Assembly: GCF_028583425.1 (NCBI RefSeq)
Contig: NC_072791.1
Span: 190,750,311-190,814,310, forward strand
Source of the DNA: Eublepharis macularius
Lineage: Eukaryota; Chordata; Lepidosauria; Squamata; Eublepharidae
Direction: 5' to 3'
DNA: 64,000 bases
This document shows, piece by piece, positions 11,401 to 23,400 of the stretch. How positions within the stretch are numbered: the stretch's first letter is position 1; the number at the start of each line of letters is the position of its first letter. A program made the translations under genes and the position numbers. Below the pieces are notes generated by a model. It made no database searches, was not told the DNA's origin, and saw nothing but the letters and a program-made list of their open reading frames with translations.

Positions 11401-14400
11401 TATGCAAATGTAAGATGATTTGGTCTTGCATTTGAATAAATACTGTAAATGCACTTTGGACCATAAAACTTAGATCACAATCATTTTTTAGTCTTTAAGA
11501 GTAAAATTAGATGCGATATGGAGAGGGATTCACAAGTATTTATTTATTTATATATGTGTCTACCTCTAAATTTTTGCAGCGTGTATATGGGGGAGGGCTC
11601 TGAAAAAAATAAGAGTGCATGGGGAAGGGCAACTAATCTTTCCTTCAGATCTGGCTTTAAGCACGGTTTAGAGAAAGGATCCCAACATGATGCCTGTGGG
11701 TGCCACCGAGGTACCCATAGACACCTTTCTTGGTGCCCACCAAGTGATTTTAGAAAGTGGACAGGTGAATGAACTATTTATTACAGTCAGAGAACAGTTC
11801 AGAAGTAAATACAATACCAGCAATGATATATAAAATACAATTACATAAATTATATTAAATTTAGCAAATATTATACATTAGATTAACAGAGGCTCTAGCA
11901 TAGGCTCTAGCAGCTGCCTATTGGCCCATGTGAAGTGTGGGAGCATGCCTGCTGCCAGGTGCAATGACGTCACTTATGGAAGTATTGTGGCATCTGCCAG
12001 GAGAGTGCCCACTGCATGCTTGCCCAGGAGATTTCTGGCCTCCAGGGCCCATTCTTCTCGCCTTTCCCCGCCACTGGCCAGGTAAGTGGTGGCAGAGGCT
12101 GGGAATAGTGGATTCCTTGCCCCCACTAGGGGATGGGATCCCTAGGGTGGCAGTGGAGGGATCTCTAGGGTGGAGGTTCACTTATTTACCACTGACCAAG
12201 CTATAGCCTAGAGTGAAACACCTTCTTTGCTTCAAATTTCTGCCTCTGTATGGTGCAGAGTAGGTCAAAGTTCCATTTTGCTTTGGAATGCCCCATGAGG
12301 CTCACCTGGTGCTTCCCTTATTATCAGAATTTTTAGTACATGCACCACCAGAGCTCTAGTTAGACCAGTTTAGTTTAATTCAACTTAAAGGTTTTAATTG
12401 AATTTTGAATAAATGTGCAATCAATTATTACTGTTCTGAATTTTATTGAATTTTACTGTTATTATCTTCCTTAGTGCATTATACAAACCACTATTCTCAA
12501 TAATGCTTTTTATAAGGTAGGGTACAGGAAACTGGGGACCAGTTTACAGAACCAAGGGGACAATGGCCTAAAAATGTTTGGAAACCACAGTCTTAGAGCA
12601 CACATACCCCGCCTGCCCCCCACACGCACACATCATGCAGTCACTTCCATTTTTCACTGATGTCACATACTAAGCTGGCTCTACCATAGTGACCAACAAG
12701 ATGTTGCAGAAGTCCAACAGGTAGAGGCACAGTGACCCAAATGCCACCTGTGTTGTCCCTAAGCAAGTGGTATTCAGAAATAAACTTAGTAGATCAAAGT
12801 TCCATTTTGCTTTGGAATGCCCCATGAGGCTCGCCTGGTGCGTCCCTTACTTTCTTCCAGGCTAAAACATTCCTTTTTACCCAGGATTTTAATTTAAGGA
12901 TTTATCTTTTAAATGTTTTGTAGTCTGCTTCTGGCCCTAGGATAATTTTTTCTATGCCATTTTAGGTTGTTCAGTGTGCATTTTATGCTGGCTTATTTTA
13001 ATGGTGTCAATCTTTTTTAAAATGGTTGTTTTAATGGTGTCAGCCTTTTATTTCATAGCTGAGTTTTAATGCCTTTGTTTTTTAATTATTGTGTTTTACC
13101 GAATTTGTTTTATTATCTTAGTTGTTAGCTGCCTCTAACAGGTCTCTGTAGAGGTGGCATATCCGTTGTCCAAATAAATAAATGAATTAGCCATCATGGC
13201 TAATTGCCACTGATAGACGTATCTTCCATGAACCTGTTTAAATTGCTGCAAGGCCCCAATCGGGAGCATGTGTGCAGCAGTCCCAGGAGCTCTTCTTCTC
13301 CCCACTCCTTCAAGTGCCAATACAACCCCCCACTCCTGTTTTGGAAAGGTATAAGGCAGAGAAGGTAGACCTCCTGGGGCCACTGTGCTGCATGCACTTC
13401 CCGGATCGAGGCTTTGCAACAATTTTAAAAGAACTACAAATGCTTCCGAAATGGCATCAGTGGCCACAGGATGGACCTTCATTTCCATGATCTTACTCTA
13501 TCTGACAGCTTCATGTGCTCAGGTTCAAGAAGCTGATCTGACAAAGGAACAAGGAGATTACTTTGTTTTTGAACCTGTCAGAGTAAGAACAACCAGTCAC
13601 AATAACTTAATACATGTGTACAACCTTAGCCATGAAAATTTTGAAAAGTTATTCAAGCATATTCATTATGCTGATTCAAAATGGTCTGGATAATTGTCTT
13701 TGCTTGGATCCCACCCAGAATTTCCACAGATGTAAGTAAGTGGGTGATTTCTGCCAATTCCCACCTCTATGGCAGCTCAACCTCACTCCCTGCTTCTTCT
13801 GGGGTATGAGGACTCACAGGAACAGCTGGGGCAAATCAGAGGTCCCTTGTAGGGAGATTGGCAAAAATCTCCTCCCCAGCTTTGTACTCATGGAAATTCT
13901 AGGTGAGTTTAGTCGTATATTATGAAAGAACTTTAAATCACATATTGATGATAAAGATTATGACATAGTATACACCAGCAACGTCTATTACACTGACTAT
14001 AAAATGTAGAAGAAAATAGAGAGGTCCTATTTTAAATACTTAATCACAGCAGTCTCTTCATCTCAAAATTCACAATGAAAATTTTAACAGCCCAATCCTG
14101 TCTCTCTGCTTTGGTGGGAGAAGTTATACCAGTATCTTATTGCAACACAAGCACAGCAGAGCCATACTGTTCTGTACCCCCCACATGGAATGAAACTGCT
14201 CCAATTCCCTTAATATACTGAAAAGTTGGCACAGTAAGATTAATCTCTTAAATGGTTAAATACTCACAGCTTCAAAAATAACAACAGTTTTGTCCACAGA
14301 TCTAATAAGAAATAAATTAAATGGTACATAAAATTAAAAGTTAATACTACAAGAAATATGACAAAACCTGTTTTGCAACAGAGATATTAACAGTTTTCTA

Positions 14401-17400
14401 TACAGCTTTCAACTCTATGTAACATTATCAATGAAGATACCAACACTCATCACACTACTGTTAGACAATGATTCAGAGACCAGCATCAGACATTTATTCA
14501 CTTCATAGTAACCCTCCCTGTTTTAAAAATTCAACAGAATTAAAAACTGGAAGGAGTTATATTAGAAACAAATTGTTCTCAACATTAATTCTTTAAGGTT
14601 CTGACATAAAATCTAATAGTCAGAAAAACAGTGTTCAATGGCTGTCTCTTGTAACTTTTCCTAGGTGCAATCTGACAACTGGTCTTATTTAGTGAATAAT
14701 CTGATCCTTATTTGACCTGGAATGGAACGAGAGCTATCTATTCCCAAGATTTTGATTCACCAAAAGTGATGTACAGTGCAAATTACACCCTTCTAAGTCT
14801 ACTGAAATCAATGTGCTAAGAATGGTATGCCTCCACTTCGCATGACACTGTTAAATGTTCTATTACAAGATATTCTGAAAAGGCATCTCATACGTGAAGC
14901 TACAAGAGAGGTCTATCCTATCATTTGTAGATGTGACTAATTTCCCTGAAAGAAGCTAACTCAAGACTTCCTATACATTTTTCCATGCAAGTCAAACAGG
15001 AAAATTTAGTTCTTGAGAGGCATAGAATGTGTTCATGTCTACTGTACCTTATACACCTTTCAAAAAGTCTAAGAAAATGGGTCCGTGGCAGATCGAGGAC
15101 CAAACTATACATTACGTTTTTGGCGAGTCAGGTTGGGGTTCCCTGGACCTGACTTGCTTTCCCTGCAGTTAAACAGCAGCTGCAGGGGAAAGTAATTTTA
15201 TAGAACATAGAAGCTCAATTCTGCTTGGAACTACAGTGTGGGTGAACAGGCTCCTGCCTTCCCCAGCACATCATTTTCGCAAGCTGAAACAGCACCTACA
15301 GGGAGTTATGTGCATAACTTTAGAGCTCCACATGGAGTATATACCAAGCACATGCAGCTTCCGGTTTCAGGTCAAGACAAGGAAAGCAGGACCCCTTCCC
15401 CACCACACACCACAGTTCCAAGCAGAATTAAGCTCCTGGGGACTTTAAAAATGCCTTTCCCCATAGCTGCTGTGTGACTGCAGGAAAACTGAGTCAACAT
15501 CTGGGGACTCCAACTCAACTCACCTAAAAACATGTGTAGTTGCGCCTTGAGTTGCAGTTTAAGAGAAAAATGGACGACGCATATAAACAAGCATATTCTT
15601 TTAACAACAACAACATTCAATTTACATACTGCCCTTAAGGACAACTTAACATCCACTCAGAGCAGTTTACAAAGTATGTTATTATCCCCACAACGAAACA
15701 CCTTGTAAGGTGGGTGGGGCTGAGAGAGCTCCTAGAAGCTGTGACTAGCCCAAGGTCGCCCAACTAGCTTCAAGTGGAGGAGTGGGGAATCAAACCTGGT
15801 TCTCCAGATTAGAGTCTTATGCTCTTAACCACTATACCAAACTGGCTCCAAAAACAAACTGGCTTTTATTTTTGTATTGACTCATATTGTAGGTGCTACA
15901 CATAACATGAGATGCATTCAAGGATTCCACTGAAACTCCCATAATATCTTATTTAGATCCACAGTTCACCTATCATGATAGCATATCATCTATTCTAATA
16001 GTCAAGTGTGCCCCACATCCGTGGATATTTAAATCTATAGATTGGGGACACACTGAACAGCTAGTCCTGCAAATTGAAAACAAAAAAAATATTTTGGGGG
16101 TTTAAACCCCTCCCAAAAAACAAGAGTCTTGTCTGCTTTCCTTCTCTGTCTGGAGAGTTTTCCTTCTCCATCTAGGGAGGAAGGATGGATGCCCCTCCTC
16201 TGCAATTTTCACAGGTCCTTACTTGTATAAACCTATTCTTTACAAATTTAGAATAAATTTAAATCATAGAAAAATACAATCATACAAAAACAGAGGAAAC
16301 TATATGCTCAAATAAACAGAACAACTGTAAAAAGTAAACCACATAAATAAAGTTGAAGACTCTTACCCAGAAACTACTGTTTGTCCATCAGAGGAAAAAG
16401 CACAAGCCAGAACTGGAGCAGTATGTCCACTTAATGTACATTTACATTTTAATTCAATGCCTATATATTTAAAAAAATAAACGTAACATTTAATTTTAAA
16501 AGTTCTGAATAAACTGACAGCATTAGCATATTTGAATACAAGCCAAATATTTGCTACTCTTTGCCTTTTCTTCTAATTTAAAAATTAAAGGCAGCCTTTT
16601 ATTGACCTTTGAAGACAATCTTCTTTCCCCCATCCCAATTGACACAAAATAACTCCCAACAGCCCTTTGAAGCTGAAAAATGAAAAAGCAATATGGGAAG
16701 CATACATGTATGCTGTTTTGGCACTCTGATCCTGAACATACATCATGGAAAATGCTAGCAGAAATCTAGAAGAGGAGATCATAGATATCTACAATAAGGA
16801 AGAAGAGTTCAAAAGAATGTAAATTTACATCCCAGAAACATTTTTTTGTTATAGCAGGTAATTGGAATGATTTAAAGATACCCGTAGACAGAGTACCAAA
16901 AGGACTCAAGAGCAGATACTAAAGCAGAATTTTGCTTTGACTTTTTACTATTAATTTCTTTGGGGAAAATGCTTATTTCCACAGTTCTTGTATTTTAAAT
17001 TCTGTTAAATACATAATATTCAGTTATGCAATTCCAGTAAAAATTATGAGTGTAAAAATCCTTATGTCCAAAGGGCAAACAACTGTGGTTGCCAACCTCC
17101 AGGTGGTATAACAAATCAAACTACACATTCAAGAATTTATAGAAGTATTTTTAAACATATTTTTCCAGAAAGTGCAATAGTGCTAAAGTGCTCAATCTTA
17201 ATACTAAATAACAATCCTATTTTCAAAAACCCACCAATAAATTCTAGTTGCATGTTTACAGGACATACAAAATTTGCCTTTAATACAAATAAAACAAGTT
17301 TGATAGATGCAGGTTATCCACACAGCGTATGGAGCAACAGAAATGGTACCCTGTAGTTTAGTTTACATACTACATTTACTAATGAACTGCTTTATTGACA

Positions 17401-20400
17401 GGCATAGTTCTTGTTCATGAGAATGCATCTTTTTGTTGTTCCATATCAGTATGGTTGTACCCTTTCTTCCTATTTGCATAGAAGAGTCTCCATTGTAAGA
17501 GAAAATACTGGCAACTATTTCAATATCAGCCGATAGCTAAAAAGTATAGCAGCTTGAAGATTAGCTGTTATAGACTTGGGGTTTTGGTTTGTTTGTTTGA
17601 TTATACTTACCTATGGGATCAGCAGATGAAACAAGCCATATCTTAATGATATTATCCTGACCAGAAGAGGCCATCTGGAATTCTTGTTTATCACCTGATT
17701 AAAAAATATATTTTGAAATGTATTAAGAACAGAGCAAGATTTCCTATTTTTAATTAATGTCAGTAAATAGAGCAAAATTAATAATTTTTTAAAATCTGTC
17801 AAATTTAAAAGAAGTTTTCCCATAACATACATAAAATACAAGCCACCATCACTTATCAGATATCACTTTCTCAAACACTGTCTTACCTTTTCTGTCATCT
17901 TATTTCACCTCTGACGTTCTACTATTCATACAACTGAGTCTCAAGATCTTCAGTATACAGGTACCTTTACTATGTTCCTTAGATGTGTACTAGGATAAAT
18001 ATGTGTGCTCTTATAGAAGTTGGGATTGTGCAAGCGTAAGAAACAAATGAACTGCTGTGATGACTCAATGGAGATATAGGTAAGACACAAAAGTTGCTAT
18101 TGGAGATGGGAAGTTGTTATGCCATGTACAATGTAAGTGTGTTATGTGCCGTCAAGTTGTCTCCGACCTATGGCAACCCTATGAAGGAAAGACCTCCATA
18201 ACATCCTATCATTAACAGACTTGCTCAGATCCTACAAACTGGAGGACATGGCTTCTTTTATTGAGTCAAGCCATCTCGTTCAAGGTCTTCCTTTTTTCCT
18301 ATTACCTTCCACTTTTCCTAGCATTATTGACTTTTCCAGAGAATCTTATCTTCTCATGATGTGACCAAAGTATGAAAGCCTCAGTTTTGTCATTTTAGCT
18401 TCTAGGAAGAATTCAGGCTTGATTTGATCTAGTACCCACTTATTTGTTTTTTTGGCTGTTCATGGTATCTGCAAAACTCTCCTCCTGCACCACATTTCAA
18501 ATGAACCAATTTTCTTCCTGTCAGCTTTCTTCACTGTCTAACTTTCACATCCATACATAGTAATGAGGAATACTATAGTGTGGATTATCTTGATCTTGGT
18601 TCCCAGAGAGATATCTTTATCTTTAATAACAACAACAACATTCGATTTATATCCTGCCCTTCAGGACAACTTAACACCCACTCAGAACGATTTACAAAGT
18701 ATGTTATTATCATACCCCCAACAATCACCCTGTGAGGTAAGTGAGGCTGAGAGAGCTCCTAGAAGCTGTGACTGAACCAAGGTCACCCAACTGGCTACAA
18801 GTGGAGGAGTGGGGAATCATACCCGGTTCTCCAGATTAGAATCCCGCCACTCTAACCGCTACACCAAACTGGCTCTTTTCTAGGATCTTCTCTAGCTCCC
18901 TCACAGCTGCTTTCTAAGTCTCAATCTTCTTCTGATTTCTTCATTACAGTCTCCCTTTTGGTTGATGATTGAGCTAAGGAATAGGAAATCTTGAACAATT
19001 TCAATTTCCTCATTGTCAACTTTAAAATTGTGTAATTCCTCAGTAGTCATTACTATTGTCTTCTTGATGTTCAACTGTAATCCTGCTTTGGCACTTTTTC
19101 CTTTAACCTTCAGCAGTAGTCGTTTCAAGTCTTCACCATTTCCTCCCAGTAATGTGGTGTCATCTGCATATCTCAAATTCTTTCCACCAATTTTCATTCC
19201 ACCTTCTAGATATAATCCATCTTTCCTTATGATATACTCTGCATAGAGATTGAACAGGTAGGGAGATAATATGCATCCTTGTCTGACACACTTGCGAATA
19301 GGAAACCTTTCTGTTTCCCCATATTCTGTCCTGACAGTAGCCTCTTGTCCAGAATGCAGGTTTCACATCAAAACAATCAGATGTCGTAACACCCCCATTT
19401 CTTTTAAAACTCTCTGAAGCTTTTCATGATCAAAAATCTTTGCTGTACAGTCAAAAGCTTTGCTGTAGTCCATAAAACATAGGCTGATTTTCTTCTGAAA
19501 TTCCCTGGTATGTTCCATTAGCCATCGTAAATTTGCAATGTGATCTCTGGTGCCTCTTTCTTTTCTAAGCCCAGCTTGAACATATGGCATTTCTCGTTAC
19601 ATATATGGTAAGAGTCTTTGCTGTAGAATTTTGAGCATCATTTTGCTTGCATTGGAAATTAACACAGTAGTCCAATAGAGAGAATAGAGCTTTTCCATTT
19701 GAAGTATTGGTGATCATTTCCCTTAATCACCAAGGTCCAGCATATCTTTGTGGGGTTCCTTCCATATGCCACCCATTGTTACACAATGCCATTAGCTTCA
19801 CAATTAATTTAGAAACATTCTAATCAAAATTTAGGCAGCCATCATGGTGTAGTAGTCAGTGTGTCAAACCAGAATCTGAGACATCCAAAATTTAGGAGAC
19901 CCATCGTACCACAAAGCTTGCTGGGTGATCTTGGGTCAATTCTCTCTTAACCTAATCTACATGTCAGGGTTGTTGGGTGTATAAAATGGAAACTGCTTTG
20001 TACACTGTTTCGAGCCCCTTGGAGACAGGACAGTACAAAAATGCACTAAAGTAATAAACCAGCTAAAACTGGGACATTCAGGCCACATAATATATATAGT
20101 TTGTTAGAAGTTAAATCAGTGTGTAACTGGCCCTATTATAGCAGGTTCTTGTGGGAATTCACATGCAACCCACCCTTTTTTTACTGTTGAGTTTTTAAAA
20201 ATAATGATCAAAAATAAACTAAACAGTTTTGCAAGCTAACCACAAAACAGTTGTTATGAAGTGGGGGTGGGTGGGAAACAAGTTATTTCTGGAAAATATT
20301 TGATTCTGAGAAGCTAATTAGTAAACAACTAAAGGAAAGGAGATGATTTGATGTAATTGGCATGATGGAAAAAGAATAGCTTTTACTAGTTTTCCCAAAA

Positions 20401-23400
20401 GAGAAGAAAACATCTATAACGAGTGCATCACTGTCAGAATCAAACAAAGAAAACTAAAATGACTGTATGCATGCTCCCCCACCCCCAAGATGACTCAGAA
20501 AGAGCAACATGAATCCTGTATCAACACAAAATTTAAATCTGCCACAGGATTGTCGCTGAAAGAACAAAGAGGCAGTGAAGATTAACATATTTTAATTGAT
20601 AAGAGAAATCAGTAAATCAGTTACTTACTGAAACACATGACTGATTTGCTATATCATATCATATAGTATTTTAAAACAATTAACAAATACGTTTCCTGGG
20701 GGAAATGTGTTAAATTTCGACTGATCTATAACTGAATCCATTCTAAAAAAAATTAAAAACACATTTTATTTTCATTTTACTCTAAATCATGACTTGAAAG
20801 ATAGGTTTCTTATTTCTACAAGGGTCTTTTTAACAGTGATGATCACTGTAGTTATGAAATTAGTAACCGAGACATCACCAATATTGGCAGTTCCAAGAGT
20901 TTTACTTTAAAAAGGGAAAACAAGCTTTATAGATAGATTTCCATTAAACAGGAAATTCTTTCTATAGTCTGACACTGAGAGCTACCAGCAGGTCCTGCAA
21001 CTCATCCCCACACAAAACAGTTGAAGACTTTATCATCATTAATCTTTTATGAGAATGTAAGAGGCATCAAATGATGGGGTTAGCACAGAGTGATTGCACC
21101 TTCGATAGAATGAAGTCAACTAATTAGAATGGTATTCTACCAAGAAAGGTGCCTCACTGTTAAGTAATTTACAAATTATACTACACCTCAAAGTTGTTGT
21201 AACTGGTGGAACATTCTATGTAGAAAGCATTTGCTTATGACCTGGCTCAGCATGGACTAGACAGCCTGACCTAATACTGACGGAGCAAGCTGTCATTCTA
21301 TCACCATGTAAAAAAAAGTACAACCTTCTAGCTTCTTCCAAAAGGCGTAGGAGGATGGATGTATACAAAGTATCCAGAGACCTAATCCTCAACAATCTGA
21401 TAATAAGGTAAGTGAAGGCCCACCTACTTTGCTTGATGTAGCTGAAGGCATTCTGATTACTGGGGAAAGAAATACAGATCTATCCACTTACATCTAGCAG
21501 GGATGTAGAAGCCTCAAGCATTCAAGGTCCTGGGACATACAACAGTCTTTCATAACAGAAGGAGGAACATATTTTCGCCAGTTAGTGGTAGTTGGGGGGG
21601 GGGGGGGAAGCAGAAGCCCAGTGTCCGGAGACGCCGGCCTTTTGTCCTCACCGCCAGCCCTGCAGCAGCAGGCACCCCCTTTAGGCCCTGCAGCACAGCC
21701 TCTGGCAGTACCTCAGTTGCAGGAGCCCCTACAGGCCTCTCTCACCCTTAGGCCAGTTGCAGCCGACGCCCAGGCACCACTCTGGGGAACAGCCTGCAGC
21801 CACTCAGCAGACTCACCTTTCTCCTGCAGTTGTCCAGATGGCTCCATCCAGCCCCCCAGGAGACTGCCATCAGCACAAGCCAGGCAGGCACAGGCCCAAA
21901 GCTGCCAAGGGAGCCACTGGGGAGGGTTCAGAAGCAGCAGGGGCGAGCCAGGCAGAGAGCAGACCAAATGCCCCACCCTAGGAAGGGATGGAGTGGGTGG
22001 GGCCAGGAGACTGCAGAGTCTACCCAGCCCTCCTATCAGATCGGCTGGAAGCATGGCCAGTCAGGGGGACTGGGTGGCGATTGGGGGCAGAGCCAGGGAG
22101 GTGGGACAAGGGGAAGCCTTTACATTCAGGTTCCTGTGATGGCTGAGGAGGATTTTGCAGGGAGAGACAGCTGGAGTGTGCTGCTACTCCCAGGGCAGGA
22201 GAAGGAACAAGGTGGTAGAAACCCCTTCCCTGCCCATCTGAGGCAGGAGGACACCTGCCTGGAGAGCTGGTAGGATAACAGGCTGTCAGGAGAGGGTGCC
22301 AGTGAGGGAGGATCCTCACACCCAGCAATTGCTCTCTCCTCCAGCTTCCTCCTCCATTCACATATTCATGATCAATAGTGACTTCCTATTTAGCACATAC
22401 CAGTTTGTTGCGAGATTCAAGCTAGCAAATGAGGAATTGGAGAGCAACCAAACCAGTATCAACACATAGTTTGACAGTGGAAGTGTGATTCATAATTTGC
22501 TGTTCAGATGTAATGTCAAACTATGCCTTAGTTCATACTTAATGCAAAAGCATATTCTAATTGGGGATTAATTTATAAATAAGGATTTGGTTCACAGAAA
22601 ACCATTCAAATCTTGATTTACCTTTAACAATGTGTTTGTATTGTTTTTGCTTTTTCTATACTTCCCTACAGAAACTTGGGTTATATCTTCTCTGCAGGGC
22701 TATTTTAGGATGTAGAGTATTCCTAGGATGAAGAGACTTTAAGAATGAATGGAGCATGGTTTCCAGTCCTGCAAAACACCAGGCTAACAAAATACTCTAC
22801 ATCCTACAATAGCCCTGCAGAGAAGATTAGCACATCAAGCACCAATCCATATGCAAAAGAACCTCCTCAGGATACAGTGAAGCCTCCCTCCATTAGCATT
22901 CCACACCCTGGGAAACTCTTACAGGATGACTCAGCCCAAACCCACCTTCCTGAGTAGATATAAATTACCTGCCAACATCTTTTCCACACTGTGACACTGA
23001 GAGATCTCTGTCTTTTGGTGCCACACCTCTGAAGATGCCAGTCACAGCTGCTGGCAAAACGTCAGGAACTACAATGCCAAGACCACGGCTATACAGCCCA
23101 GAAAATCCACAACCATCAAACTTTAAACAGAAGATTAAGGACAGCACTACCTACCTACCTACATTATTTATAGTCTGTCTAATTCATTCATCAGTGTATT
23201 TCATGTTTTGTCATGGCAACTGAGTGTTTATATAGGATAGCCACTATTCCTTTGCATTCACAGCGTTTTTTAAAAAAAGTCTAGCCCTCATAAATCTTCA
23301 TATGATTAAAACTTCCTGGGTTTTAATCTGCAAAAGACTCCAGGGGTTAATGAAATTTTCTTTATTTGGCAACAATACATGCCTTTCACTTGTGGTTTCC

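Noticed and set aside
13385..13693. 102-codon plus-strand frame with a signal-peptide-like stretch
   Set aside because: It lies in a WDSUB1 intron, has no recognised relative and no supporting splice sites. Kept only as a remote possibility of a repeat-borne fragment.
21585..22361. Long overlapping open frames on both strands (up to 184 codons)
   Set aside because: GC-rich repeat sequence gives long frames on both strands at once, with no splice context and no family resemblance.
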